Positions 1-11,979 of a DNA stretch of 64,000 nucleotides are shown piece by piece. The DNA is from Puccinia triticina (lineage: Eukaryota; Basidiomycota; Pucciniomycetes; Pucciniales; Pucciniaceae). The stretch covers positions 2,687,001-2,751,000 of the forward strand of contig NC_070575.1 of assembly GCF_026914185.1 (NCBI RefSeq), read 5' to 3'. The notes under the pieces were generated by a model that saw nothing but the letters and a program-made list of their open reading frames with translations, did not search any database and was not told the DNA's origin. How positions within the stretch are numbered: position 1 is the stretch's first letter; each line of letters starts with the position of its first letter. A program made the position numbers and the translations under genes.

Positions 1-1014
1 TCAGAGACATACCCTTCCAAAAGATAACAGTCATCCGAGCCAACGTGAGTACCGAAAATAGTGCTGCCACTCTTTTGATTATTGAGCAGAGATGCTAGTC
101 GCCGGGCGAGTTCCGTTTGTCGCTCCTCATCAAAAAGGTGAAAGACAGAATTGCAAGTGATAAATCTGACTTTCTGTTTGAGAGGGTTTAGGGATTTTAA
201 TCCGTTTAAGTGGATAAAGCTTGAGTTGATCGCCCAAGGATCTGGGGGAGTCAACCGATCCAGGAAGGAGTTACAAAAAATGTCTCCTTTGACGAAAGGT
301 ACCACCCCATTTCCGTTGAAGAGTTTGTTACCAATCTTGGCCCAATCTATGAGAAAGAGTCCCTTGAGCTTTCGGATGGATGTTAATTAGGCTGGAGGGC
401 TTGTATGGACGATTTCTTACCGTCAATCAAGTCAGTACCCATCACGTTTTCAGGTTTCATTCCCGTGTGTACAACTTGTCTCAAGTCAATCCCGGCTGGG
501 GAAACAGAGGCCTCACTCAGTCTAAAAATTAAGGGTCAAGAGTAGATCGATCATTCAGCGCACCAAAAGATCCAACGTCCAGAAAGATCGGTTGACAATC
601 CTCATTTTTCGACAGCTCAAGAACCTCGGCGTAAGCCGGATGAGTGATAACTCGGGTTTTACAAAAATAGAGGGCTTTTAAATTCCTCACCGCAACATAA
701 TAAATCAACGTCAGACGACTGGAATGGTGCATTAGATGATCAAGAAGGCATTGGACACTTGACTGACCCCATATGCACGGGTAAGGAAACACATCATAGG
801 CTTCTTTGGCGATAGAAATGATGTGCTCTTTCAACTTTTTCGAGTCAGTGATCCCGGTGGCGGACTGAAAAAAGGACAGCTGGGAGGCGTTTTCAGGTTT
901 GTCGAGCATATAGTTATCTTCCAGGCGCCCGATCATGTGAAGCTTGTTCACGGCCGAGACGTCGGCTCCGATCTCAAAAGCGCGTTGCTCAAGATGTGCG
1001 ATCGCCTGTGCCAT
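1..1014 (-). CDS. Methyltransferase-like protein, 3' end beyond window
   Basis: Partial gene read leftwards: exons 1014-768, 674-564, 495-421 and 346 to beyond base 1. The three introns (GT...AG) are all phase 1, and splicing gives one continuous frame. The start is the ATG at 1014 in a GAAATGG context. The product has a PYPCI motif, a SAM-binding motif I reading FLDVGSFAGIDLRQ, then VMGTDL, VVPFVKGD and VFHLFDEERQ, in the order I know from a basidiomycete family of uncharacterised class I methyltransferases. Substrate unknown. The glycine-rich loop is slightly unusual (SFAG where relatives have CCFG). No stop is seen before the window edge, so it may be functional. Family call fairly sure; individual splice sites are inference from phase and homology. 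Confidence 0.72.
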
Positions 1015-3538
1015 TTCGAAGTAAGATGCAAAAGCTCTGGTGGAAACGTGAGGGATCGTCTATGAATTCTAATAATAAATCACGCTTTAGTTGGCAAAAT
1101 GGGCTGGTATTTATTAAGGGGGGTGGAGGACTCGGCTTCAATATATCCTCAGAAGAGATAATATTAGGCTGGAGGAATCAAGAGGGTTGAAATAAGGCCA
1201 GGAACACGAATTGTAGCGGAAGGATTTTTTTTGACGGTCTACTCGGGCAAGACCGACGAAATCCAAGATGTTACATGAAGGAATCGACAATATCCATTGA
1301 TATATCTACACAAGAGAAAAAAAAAAAGGGTCGCTTACGAAGAGGCTTCTTGAGATAGCTGACTCTTGCAAATAACTAAAACTACAGACGTATGGGGCAA
1401 AAAGACAAAAGGAATAAGCAATCAATCAATGTGGAAAGAAGTCAAGAACAATGGCACTAAGAATGCCACTAGCCGCAAACGAAGTTCTGAAATTCAGGCT
1501 TTATCGTACTCACATTTTTTGCGTCTGGAGTTAGAGGCAGTGAAAAGTTGAGAGTTTTGCGTCCGGTTAGTTTCCCCAAAGATCTATGTATCTTGAAGGT
1601 TCCACTGGGACTCGGGTGATAAGTAGCTCAAATGAGGTTGATATCCTTGACAAGTGGCAAGAGAACAGTTGAGGCAAGCCGGGCAAGTTTGTTAGCGGCA
1701 GCCAAACAGGAGCCATTTAAATATATAGCGGCAGCCAAACGGGATGGACCTGGTGAGGTCCAGGTTCCAGCCGATTCTTGGACCGAATCCCATCTGGCAG
1801 GGATCGCTATACATGCAGTGCAATACAATAAACTCCCTCCTCTTGCAACGACTGGACATCGGAATGTCTGGCCGTCACGCAAGCAACGGCACCCACGGGC
1901 CACGGGTCACTTGTCTCTTCCGAGGACGAGCCGAGTGACAGTTGCTTATTAAAAACTCGAAAGTTGTAAACTTGTATATCATTGCATATGACGCAGGGAA
2001 AGACTCTAGTACGAATCGATGGACAGTATAGTCTGAATCGTCTCTACAGCATTATACTATTTACACTATCTATACTGGAGCTTGAGCCTCCTGTTTCCTG
2101 GCCCGAAGATCAGCATTGGATTTGGGTCAAATTGTCGGAAAGTGCTTCCGAACATTGTTCATTACTGATCCTACGCCTGTAAGGTTGATATGTCATCGGC
2201 CGATCAGATTCAGGGGCCTTTGTTTCCCTTCGCAAGGCCCAAGGGCTGATTAATTTATACGGCTCAGTTCTTCAGCACCTCTCTCATTGGTCTATCTGAT
2301 CTCACACCGGCCCTCCCTACTAGGGCGTCCGGACGTTTGCATCGGATTTCAATACTAACAGGAAAAATCAGGAGTTGAAGGGGTAGTTTCCGTTTATTTC
2401 TCCAATCGGATCAGATGGATTCGAGCCTCTGATTGCAATACAGTCAGGTGATCGAGCCCCAAGCTTAGCTCCAGCATCTGAGCGAATCAGTTGGCGGCCT
2501 GCCTACCGCGGACTTGCCTCACAGACTCCCTGTTAGACACGGATTCCCCAGTGGTCCTCGTTGGACTACCAAAGAAGGGCCAAATCTTTTCAGAATGCTT
2601 TGCTGAAGGAACTCGGATTCCGAACAATGCGTGGTGTCCGTGATAGAAGTGCTTCTTTAGCAGTCATTTACTTGAGCAATGGCGCGGAAGGTGCGATCGA
2701 TTGCGCTCCCACCTTAGCGGGATCAAAGCATTATAAAAAAGGTCTCATAACCTTGGCGCTGGCCGCGTCCGAATAAGCTTTTTTCTTACATTTATCACAT
2801 TATCACATTCTTCACCTCACAAAAAAGCCAAATCCAAATCGTCCATCCATTTCACTCTTGGGCAACTCTGACTCGTGTACGATCAGCCTCCTAGCCATAC
2901 CCTGATTTTCTATTGCTGCTCGACCTAACTGTAAGTCCAGTCCTTTTTCTTTGTTGGTTTCCTCGGTCAAGGAGAATGCTGCTTCGCCTGCCATTGGTAA
3001 TTATCCTTGGCATCGGCACGCACTATGTTGCACCCAACAGGGGCTATAATTGCCGCAGTCAGGGATCAGCTCGAGCTTACTCCCGTCCGTGACATAAATA
3101 TGTATATACACATCTTGTGATGATTAATCGCCAAGACCTCACAACTTGTTGAGCAAAACTTTCGTAAACGTGACTGAGCACTATCTAGCTCATGTATCTG
3201 GTCAAGCACTCCGAGCTGCAACTCTTCCCCTGCCGTTTTCTGCGCATAGAACCCTCTAGAGAGTTCAGATCACTCCGGTCGTAATTCCGGCCCAACTTTG
3301 ATGTCTCCCAAAGTTTTCTAAATCACGTTCAAAGGCACTTGCTGATCTTTGATTTGTATTGTCCCATAACTTTCCAGGATTATTTTGTGGGATCTACCCG
3401 AGCCGGTTGGCCAAAGTACTAGATATGTATGTAAAAAATTATCATAGGGCTCATAGATTGCCATTTACTCCTAACACTGCTACTGTTGCATTTTTTGAAA
3501 GCTGAGCAGCGCGACTACAATCCCGTGCGAGACGAAAC
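1015..3538. other. Intergenic region, no gene recognised
   Basis: About 2.5 kb between two divergent genes. It holds only short frames without recognisable domains. A short motif (GCGGCAGCCAAAC) is repeated at about 1696 and 1729. Promoters of both flanking genes should lie here, but no clear TATA element is identified. Confidence 0.4.
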
Positions 3539-4966
3539 ATGAGTGATCTACCAGCTCCGTACAATTATCAAGACTTGATGCTTGCGCCTTCGCCTGCGGT
3601 ATCTCAAGACCTCTGGGCTGAGACAATCGATGACAAATCCAGAAAAGCGCTGCGCGTTGTTTCTGACGATGTACGCGTGTTCAACGCCAAACCAGCATAT
3701 TGACTTCAGGCTGATCACATTTACATTGACATGGATCAGGTCCTTGCTCGAGGCTCCCTAGCCATTCAACTCGGATTGCCCCGAAGGATTCTTGAGCTCA
3801 CTGACTTGATAGATCGTTCCAACAAGGATGAGAGTTCAATCTTTCATGAAAAGTGGGACATACGCTGGTTTGCACAGATGAGGTCACCAATCTCCTCGCC
3901 AGCCGCAAACATGTCGAGTTTCTCGTTAATAGGAGTCAGTACCAACAACATTCCTGTCAAGGATCCTGTCAACGGCATAGTTAGCGACGGCGCTTCAACC
4001 ACCACGCGTAGATTCAGTATCAGCCAACAATGCGGCTTGAGCGAAATCTCAATACCATCTTCAATTTCCGGTAGGTCACAAGCGTTTTCTCATTTTCATC
4101 ACGATTTTGTACTTGGGAAACTGAGTATTCTGTGTGTGTGTACATAATCATCGAAATGATCCGCATGGTGGAAAATGCTTATTTTTAGTTTATCGCCCGC
4201 CGCCTCACATTCTTCAGTTGTGGGACTTTCTCGAGTCCCAGATTCGCGGTGTGATCGATCTTGTACGCACCGGTGCCTTGCTTAACCATTTCAGACACTA
4301 ACTTTCAGTCTCCACATCACTTTAGTTTGATGCAGTTCAAATGTACTTGATTTTGAAGACGCCTGTAGCTGAGGAAGGAAATAACACAGGAGTCGAGATT
4401 CAACAGCGTGAGGATACATGTTAGCAGGCCTAGTTGGGTAGATTTGAATCTAATACTTCTATATATCGCCAGAATGCGCCCGAACCTTGGTAGATGCGAG
4501 GAGATTTGTTCTCGGGGTTAGTACTTCCAGCGCTCAATCACCCCACCTTCGGCTGAGTACTTATTTGAAACACCTTGACTTTCAAAGTGCGAAAATTACT
4601 TGAAGCTTTATCATACTCAACGCGCTAAGCTAGCTTCTAAGTGCATCAAGTACCCCCAGCTAGAAGATTATCAACGCGCCCTCGTACGTCCACACTTTTA
4701 CCAGCGATATGCAGTGTGCAGGATCACTGATGTAACTATCATCAGGTCGAGCGTGACCACGAAGAGTGTCGAGATTGCCGATACTTATTAGTAAGATTGC
4801 GCATGCAATGTGTTGCAGTTGCAGACGTTCTTCACAAAAACTTCGAGAAAGTACGTTTTATTTTTCGTAATATTTTGGGGGTTGTTTTATTTTCTAATCA
4901 CATATCTTGTAGGTCAGCGATCCCAAAGGCTTGACCCGAGGTGGGGCTTCTGTAGGAATGTATTGA
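3539..4966 (+). CDS. Proteasome activator PA28/REG family (PSME3-like)
   Basis: Eight exons: 3539-3670, 3710-4070, 4189-4262, 4326-4407, 4473-4516, 4588-4683, 4746-4850, 4913-4966. All junctions are GT...AG with consistent phases and give 315 residues. The C-terminal half matches PA28: a helix ending VIDLFDAVQMYLILKTP, the activation-loop region EEGNNTGVEIQ (PSME3 has EDGNNFGVSIQ), then YHTQRAKLASK, KYPQLEDYQRAL and a final helix VLHKNFEK. PA28 forms heptameric rings that cap the 20S proteasome and open its gate without ATP; the gamma type is nuclear. The variable central insert (about residues 65-165) is poorly conserved. Intron 1 is only 39 nt, so the N-terminus is the least certain part. 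No broken codon was found. Confidence 0.85.
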
Positions 4967-5276
4967 TCAGCATGGCTATTACACACACATCTTGAAGTTC
5001 TGCTCTGCTGTCGAAGTCAGCCTGACAACATGCACATGTTTGATGCGACTTTTCTTTTTTGTAAATTTTTCAACGCGATGAGCACCTCCAACTGCTTCGC
5101 ACGACACGCTGTTTGATTCCAATTCGTATACGATTGATTTCACTTTCTTTAACCGTACCATCAATTCGCAATATGTTCATGGGCTTCCAATAAAGAAGTT
5201 TTCTCTTCTTTAGCCCAAGTGATACTCTTGCTCTCTTTCCAAGAGCAAATACACTCCTGTAAATTCTCCTTCTTGT

Positions 5277-5395
5277 TAGAATACAAACGCACCTGGCGAT
5301 GTCATTGCAATAGACATAGTAGGTCCTTTTCCTCAGGCTCTTGATGGCAGCACATATGGTTTGGTTGTGCATGATTCATTTTCGCGAATGACTCC
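5277..5395 (+). pseudogene. Copia integrase fragment
   Basis: One frame reads APGDVIAIDIVGPFPQALDG followed by YGLVVHDSFSRM, the start of a Ty1/copia integrase core (first catalytic Asp in the DIVGPF context). Nothing before or after continues the domain. It is an isolated scrap, unrelated in sequence to the larger copia element at 6.3 kb. Confidence 0.6.
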
Positions 5396-5574
5396 GGGTT
5401 TTGGACTAAATAGCAAGGCGCCGGCGGGGAAGGCTGTATCAGATTGCAGAGGATGGAGTAGGGAACTGGCAAGCTCCTCCAGCTTGACTAAGCCTCTTGA
5501 GTGGAAGGTCTGGGGGACCCTGCCCGGAGAAGGAAAGTAGGCCATAATGCATTGAAGTAGTAGTAACACTGCAA

Positions 5575-6125
5575 GAGCTACGCTACGCCTAGCAATTTTG
5601 ACGTCGCTTCGCTACGCTTTTAGTAGCGGGCTAGGTGCTACGCTTTTCGCTACTTTTCTAGAGGAAAAAATAAAAAATAAAAACAGAAAAATAGCGAGCT
5701 ATTTTCAGCAAAAAGTAACGGCATTCTGCTACGCTTCTCGCTACAGTAGCGGCATTCTGCTACGCTTCTTGCTACAGTAGCGGAAAAATCACTACTTTAG
5801 CGATTTTGCTGTGCTACTGTAGCATCATTCAAATTTCAATCCTCAACATCATAAAGGATGGAGGATTGATGATTAATTAGATTTGTGGCATTTTCCACAC
5901 TCTACGCTTTTGGCACAGAAGCAAACCCATTCGCTACGCTTCTTGCACTACATAGCACTTAGAGCGCTTGAAAGCGACAAAAAGCGCAAATTTGGCCGCT
6001 ATGCTAAACTTGAGCAAAATTGGAAAAAATACCGCTTCACTACACGCGGTTCAAATTTGCAGTAGCGGTGCTGGAGCTTTGCTACCGCTTTAAATAGCGG
6101 TTTTCCGCTAGCGCTAACCCTACTC
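5575..6125. repeat. CGCTAC/GTAGCG-rich repeat tract
   Basis: The words GCTACGCTT, CGCTAC, GTAGCG and TAGCGG recur many times on both strands, interspersed with A-rich stretches. Because CGCTAC and GTAGCG are complementary, the tract could fold into many short stems. No coding potential or clear terminal repeats were recognised. Confidence 0.55.
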
Positions 6126-6204
6126 TGGATCTAGAGTATAAGCGGGGTTTTGCTTTGTTACGCAAAAGCAACACTTTTCGTAGCAAAGCATAGCTCTTGC
6201 GGGG

Positions 6205-6323
6205 TTGGTAGCAGAGATCACAACTCCTGTAATCATAGCCTGGCATAATGGAAAATCCAGACTAGGAGGAGATTTCAGAGCCTTGAACTCTTATACTGCT
6301 TTAGACAGGTACCCAATTCCAAT
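6205..6323 (+). pseudogene. Gypsy reverse transcriptase remnant, left part
   Basis: Reads ITTPVIIAWHNGKSRLGGDF and ALNSYTALDRYPIP, closely similar to the RT of Gypsy-A at about 24.7 kb. The frame is cut at 6323 by the copia 5' LTR and resumes at 38519 after removal of one CCAAT copy. This makes it the oldest layer of the nest. Confidence 0.8.
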
Positions 6324-6423
6324 TGTAGTGGGGTGGGGTGGACAAACTCCACATTTGGAGTATGGAGAGGTCAAGAGGCGGGTGAGGAGGAGCAATGTAG
6401 ACTCAGGCGTTCTAGATACAACA
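6324..6423 (+). repeat. Copia 5' LTR (100 bp)
   Basis: Begins TGTAGTGGGG and ends GATACAACA. It matches 38414-38513 over its whole length with a few substitutions. The 3' copy ends CATA, a decayed CA terminus. At 100 bp it is unusually short for an LTR. Confidence 0.88.
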
Positions 6424-6457
6424 GATTAAGAGTCTGCAATCTACCAACGGGCTAGCC
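6424..6457 (+). promoter_or_regulatory. Copia primer-binding site, half-tRNA type
   Basis: Directly abuts the 5' LTR. Its complement reads as a D-arm (GTTGGTAGA) followed by an anticodon arm (AGACTCTTAATC) with anticodon CTT, that is the 5' half of tRNA-Lys. Priming would start in the anticodon stem rather than at the CCA end, as known for Drosophila copia with initiator tRNA-Met. The tRNA identity is by eye. Confidence 0.65.
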
Positions 6458-6947
6458 TCTATTGATTGACTTTTGGCAACATTTGACCCGTTTTTTGGTC
6501 AAAACCCGTCGAGAACAACCTGAACTATTGGGACCTCTACCTCCACCAATGAGAGCAAAGCATCCAAAACAGACAAAGGCATATAAGGCGCTCCTGAAAC
6601 TACCCCCATTGCCTCCTTCTCCAATTGAGGAAAAAGCAGATCCCTTAGACCTTGAACACCCTCTGTCTCCCTTTATATTGGCTGTATCCTACGTCTTCTC
6701 CAAAACAGTAACTTGGCACATTGACAAAGCATTATTGACTTCGGCTCCGGCTCCACTCAACTATTTCATTGTCCAAAATCCTTTTGAACTATTGGTAACA
6801 ACTCTCATTCCTGTACCTGAATATTGACCAAAGTTAAACGTACCACAAGATGCATCACCATCTTATTCACCTTTGGATACATTGTCAATGGAAAATTTAT
6901 AAAACGTCTCTGAGTTATTGCTGAATCTAGGATCTTTAAGTCTATTC
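6458..6947 (+). other. Copia 5' internal region with unrecognised frame
   Basis: A 121-codon open frame (6462-6827) has proline-rich segments but no domain I recognise. It may be a decayed N-terminal gag or untranslated leader. A second short frame leads towards the gag ATG at 6948 but is closed by a stop. Confidence 0.35.
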
Positions 6948-8476
6948 ATGTCACAATCAACGTCTGAGGTATTGTCAGCCTTAGAGTCAACACAGCTGAC
7001 CTAAAGTCTGCCTTTTCTACTTTTTACATATGAATTACTTCATATCTTTTTCATCTTAAGAGATATCCTTGTTTTGACTTCATATTCTGTTTCCTCATGC
7101 AATTTTAACCCTAGCTACAACTTACCAATTCTTTGTAACTCTACTCCTTCCCTGAGTTCTTGAGTTGTTGCGCGCATGAGCAGTTGTGACATGTCAGCGC
7201 TACCAAGCGCGCCAAACCACATGTACATATGTAATTACATAAGAAAACTTTGAATTTTTTTTAAGTCAGGATCCCCCTTGCCTGAGGAGGATCTACAGAC
7301 TTCAGCACACCAGAACCACACCCCAGATAGCCCCAGGATCACCACCAAAGAGATTACCACACTCCCAGTATACCTAACGTCACAGGCGCCTAGGATATTG
7401 ACAGTAAGTAAACTCTTTCACTGAACCTTGTTTATCTCAGAGGTACAACTCTGTGTCTGCTTGATTTGCTCTTTTTTTGCTGGCCTTTGCCTTATCCTTG
7501 ATCACAGGTCTGCACCTGCTTTACATCATTCTTTTTCTGTGGTTTTTTTAAGAAACAAACCACGTAGGTTTCCCTTTAAAGAACCTTGACTATCCAGAAG
7601 GAAGCTAAAAGATTGTGGCTGGATTAAACTTGTCTAATCCAGAAGCCCTCCACGTTTCTTTGGTGAGAGGAGGCTGTTGCACTCTCTAGCACAGCTTGGC
7701 AGCACTCTTCCAAAGAGGTAGCATTGCCAGTGGAAGTGCATTCCCAACAGAATAACCTTGAATATCTGCTTAATCTTGAATCTGCTCAGTCTCTTTCTCT
7801 CTCTTATATTTGTATTTTCTTTATCCAAAGAAATCCAAATATTGCCCCCTTTTTTCTTGTGTCCTGCTGTCACTATAGAGACTCAGGCTCACAGGTATCA
7901 CCAAAAACCAAATTTCTTCAACAACCCAGTATCTACAAACAGGATGTTGAACCCCTGGCGGCAGATGGATTGAATTTCTTGAAATGGAAACGTAGTCTCA
8001 ACAGGTTCCTTTTTCTTACACTCAGCATCCAGAATCTCTTCAACGATCTGGCAAACTATGCCAAAGTCAAAGCTCAAGAAAATGCCAGTATCCTTTACCT
8101 CATCCAAGTTACCATCCATGATGAATTGCAATCAATTACGGAGCGTTTCACTACAGGCACCAAGGCTTTTGATGCTCTCCAGAATAACTTCCAAGGGACG
8201 GTCTTCTTCCAACAAATGGAGCTCATCAACAAACTCCTTGAATTCTGCATCACTGGACCGGCTACTGAACCCTCCAATGTCCAAGGATTTTTCAACAAAC
8301 TCTTCATGACTTTTGCTGATCTCAAAAAAGTTGGGGCGCAGCTTCCGCCCTTGGTTGAAAGTCTTATCCTTCAAGCGGTTTCCCCAGTTCCTCCATCCAT
8401 GTCTTGTTCCCAACTATTCCAGAATATTTCTCTCCAACTCGGCTCCAAAGAAGGAATCACGGCTCGTGACTTTTAA
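6948..8476 (+). pseudogene. Copia gag, split by a solo LTR
   Basis: Starts MSQSTSEV at 6948 and, after the 921-bp solo LTR plus one GGTAT copy is removed, continues SPKTKFLQQPSI and then GLNFLKWKRSLNRF. This is a typical copia gag beginning (a short N-terminus, then the LxxxNFxxWKxxL-like segment). The frame closes at 8476; the zinc knuckle lies further on in another frame, so the polyprotein is broken. Confidence 0.75.
6973..7893 (-). mobile_element. Solo LTR of family E inside copia gag
   Basis: A 921-bp sequence from TGTCAGCC to GGCTCACA is the reverse of the 965-bp LTRs at 46141 and 51613 (a shared end block around TGACTCTAAGGC and TGAGTCTCT). It is flanked by GGTAT at 6968-6972 and 7894-7898. 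No internal sequence remains, so the element was lost by LTR-LTR recombination. Confidence 0.88.
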
Positions 8477-8719
8477 ACCATCATTACCTCAGCCTATGGC
8501 AAAAGCGTTCAATTTGATTCAAACCACCAACCAAATGTATTGGTGTTTTGATCTTATCCTGCTCCACCCAGTACAAATCCTACAATGTGGAACAACCAAC
8601 AACAGATCCCTTGGAATCAATCACAACATCAGTCTTCAATTAGACCTGCCAACCGTGGTGGTTTTACCGGCCAATCCTGACAGAACCCGTCACAGATTCA
8701 GCAACCACATCACCCTAAC

Positions 8720-9292
8720 GTGGGCGTAACAGGCAGACCTACGGTCAATGACGTGGCGCCAGCGCTTAACAACATTTGCAAGGGAAATCAAGGGCCAAGC
8801 AATCCTTCTGTCTACATTGGAAAACCTTGTGCTTACTGCAAGGTGTTGGGTCATTGGAGATCTTCGTGCCTGAATCTCCGCAGCAATGCCAAGCTGCCCC
8901 CACCCAACACCACCCTTGGTCGCCCCGCTTCTGGTTACGCCTGTCAGGCCGCACCACCAAACAACCCACCCACCGGCATTGATCAGAATGTGGCAGTTCA
9001 ATCAGCGGTTGGGGCGGATGCAAATGGTGTCGCCGGCGCAGGCACGGTTTTGGATTCTGGGGCGACCCACTACGTGAGTGGATCTTTCCATTCATTCTCT
9101 TCTCTTTGTCCTCTACAACCGGCTATCAAACTGAATCTTGCTTCCTCAACTGTTTCAATGATGGCCACCCACAGTGGTCACCTGAAGATGGTCAATGGGG
9201 ATGGTACCCTATCCATTCCAAAGGTCCTGTTCAGTCCGGAGATGTCGGGAACGCTCCTTCGCCTTGGACAACTTATTGAATCCGGCTTTTGA
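8720..9292 (+). pseudogene. Copia zinc knuckle and protease region
   Basis: Contains a CX2CX4HX4C knuckle (CAYCKVLGHWRSSC) around residues 35-48, then the aspartic protease active site VLDSGATHYVSG, and a C-terminal GTLLRLGQLIESGF typical of the protease-integrase junction. The frame ends at 9292 in a stop; the integrase zinc-binding segment continues in another reading. Confidence 0.8.
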
Positions 9293-9349
9293 CCCATTTT
9301 TCTCCCAAATCACAATATTCTCCTAACTTCTTCTTTCACATCAATCACT

Positions 9350-10495
9350 GCACGATATCTGAATTGCTTTTGGATAGTTCATCCCGATTCTTTCCAATTT
9401 TTCAATAAATCTGCCCGTCAAGTCTCTACTTGTTCTTTATCAAAAATCATCTCGCTGGCATACGATTGCCACTGCCGTCTATGCCACGTTTCCGATTCAA
9501 TTGTCAAAGATTTTCTCCAACGCTTTGTTCCATCTTTCGATTTGAAGTCTTGGCAACCTTTCATCTGTGAAACTTGCAAGCAGACAAAAAGCAAACGTCA
9601 ACGCCAATCTCTACCAGAAGTTATCCCGTGAGAGAATAGATTAGATCTTTTGGTCACTGATGTCATGGGTCCATTCAATCCTGATACTGCCGGCAACCGT
9701 TTTCTCCTCACTGTGCAGGACCATGCAACCACATACTCTTTTGTTTTTCCAATGAAGTCTCAATCGGAAGTTCCAACCATAATTATTGGCCTGGTGAAGA
9801 AAATAGTCCTTCATTTTAAATTGCCTCCTTGATTCATCCGTTGTGATAATGCCAAGGAGTGCACGGTCCAACCTTTAATCAACTATCTCGACTCAATAGG
9901 CAGTTCCTTAATCTTCACTTCTCCTTATACTCGAGAACAGAACGGCGAGGCTGAGAGACTCAATTTCACCCTTGGGGACATTGCTTGCTCAACTCTTGCA
10001 CACTCTGAACTACTGTCTAAGCTTTGGTCCGATGCGTATTACTGCACTTGCTTCCTCATCAACCCAATATCCAATCAGCGCTGCAAGAATACCCCACTCA
10101 AACTGTGGTCTGATCGTCAACCGGATGCTTCTTTCTTCTACCCTTTTGGTGCTCGAGCAACGGTTCAAATCCCAAAAGAACATCGCCGCAAGTTGGACCA
10201 ACGGGGTTGGACTGGTTACTTAGTGGGATATCAGGACAACGAATGCGGCTGGTTCTTTTGGAACCCGTTGACGCAGAAGGTGGTCAATTCAGAGTGTGCC
10301 ACATTCCTTGATTTTCAAGGAAAACCCCTTTTTCCTGTTCCTTCCACACTTGCTAACAATCCTACTGTTTGTAGAGTTCTGACGCTTGGTCAGGAACGGA
10401 CTAAGGAGATTTGTGATGACCAGGACGACCAAGTAAACCATCTTCAAGCCATCTCTGACGCGGAAATACCGGCGACTCTGAAAGCCGCCCTCTGA
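9350..10495 (+). pseudogene. Copia integrase
   Basis: An HHCC-like region (CHCRLCHV, then CETCKQTK) is followed by the DDE core: DLLVTDVMGPFNPDT (first Asp), RCDNAKE (second Asp) and REQNGEAERLN (Glu). Then comes the conserved GYLVGYQDNECGWFFWNP. In-frame stops occur near 9630 and 9830 and the frame changes, so it is inactive. Confidence 0.8.
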
Positions 10496-10504
10496 TCCTC
10501 TGCA

Positions 10505-11979
10505 TTGACCAAATGGCGCAAAGCGTGTATGTCCGAGTGGACTCAGTTGGAAGAAATCAACACTTTTGAAATTGAAGAAAAAAAAAAAAAAAACACTCTA
10601 TTGGCACCCAGTTTGTTTTTGACATCAAGAGGAATACGGATGGCTCCATCAATAAACTCAAGGCACATTTTGTTGTGCGTGGCTTCAAACAAAGTCTTGG
10701 GAAGGACATTTGCTCCACCTTTGCTCCAACAGCTTTGCTTTTGACTCTGCGTGTCCTACTTAATCTTGCAGTCAGGAATAAGTGGATCATCAACTCTTTT
10801 GACATCACCGGTGCATTTGTTCACAGTCAAATTGACGAGAAAATTTACGTTAATCCACTGGTTGAACCTTTTCCACACCTTACGGGGAAGGTTCTCAGGC
10901 TTAAGAAGGTATTATACGGCACTCGTCAAGCCAGCCAATTCTGGTGGAAACATTTCAAAGGTTTGCTACACAGTTGGGGTTTTGAGTGAAACAAAGTGGA
11001 GGAATTCTTGCATTGGTACAAGAAGGGTGATTTGGTCATCATTGTTTAAATTCATGTAGATGATGGGATTGTCTTTGGGAACTGTCAATTGGATATTGAA
11101 CTATTTTGGGAAAAAATGGAAGGCAGTCTCCGGTTGAAGTGGGATTCAAAACCTGAAAAGCTTGTTGGCATTTGTCTTGAGTACAAGGAAAATTGTATTC
11201 TCTTAAGTCAACATCTACTCATTGATCAACTCGTCAGCAAGTACCGCAATGAGGTGAACCCAAACTTAGTGTCAATTCATACACCGTCGCCTGGCAAGAA
11301 TCTTATGACATTGGGGGGAGAACCTGTCTCAGCGACTCTTTACCAATCACTCATTGGATCAATCAACTACCTTGCTTTGGGAACCTGTCCTGATATCGGT
11401 TTTGCGGTGAACTACTTGGCTTGGTTTAGCTCTAATCCAAACAAATCCCACTGGAATTCCTTGTCTCATCTAGTTCAGTACATCAACACAACTAGGTCTA
11501 AGTGTCTTTGTTTACGCCCAGTTGGCAACGACTTGGTAACTTGGGTGGATGCAAACTGGGGAGGCAAATTTAAACATTCAATATCTGGATTTTTAATCAC
11601 TCTTTTTGGCAGTCCGGTGGCTTGGGGTTCGCGTCGACAGGAGGTGGTGGCAACATCAACGTGTGCGGCGGAATTCATATCACTTGGATAATTGGTTGAT
11701 TTCCTCTTGTTTCTCATTCCTATCATCCAATCATTCGACATCAAACCAACACTCAACATCAATTGCAATAACCGCACGGTGGTTCTGATTTCCGACAACA
11801 ATGCTTCCAAAGGACGGATGAAGAGCTTGGAACGGAATTTTTTCTTTGTTAACGATGCCGTTCGCAAACATAACATACGACTCAATTGGGTTTCAACTTT
11901 GGATAATTTGGCGGATTTTTTCACCAAAACACTTAGGACAAACCTACATGCAATCTTGTTGGCAAAAATTTTAGTCTAG
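10505..11979 (+). pseudogene. Copia reverse transcriptase and RNase H
   Basis: RT motifs include KAHFVVRGFKQ, NSFDITGAFVH, VLYGTRQASQFW and the active site IHVDDG (usual form YVDDM). The RNase H part has WVDANWGG, then TSTCAAEFISLG and a final LADFFTKTL. A long A-run near 10570 and stops at about 10988, 11048 and 11690 break the frame. The last frame stops at 11979. Confidence 0.85.
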
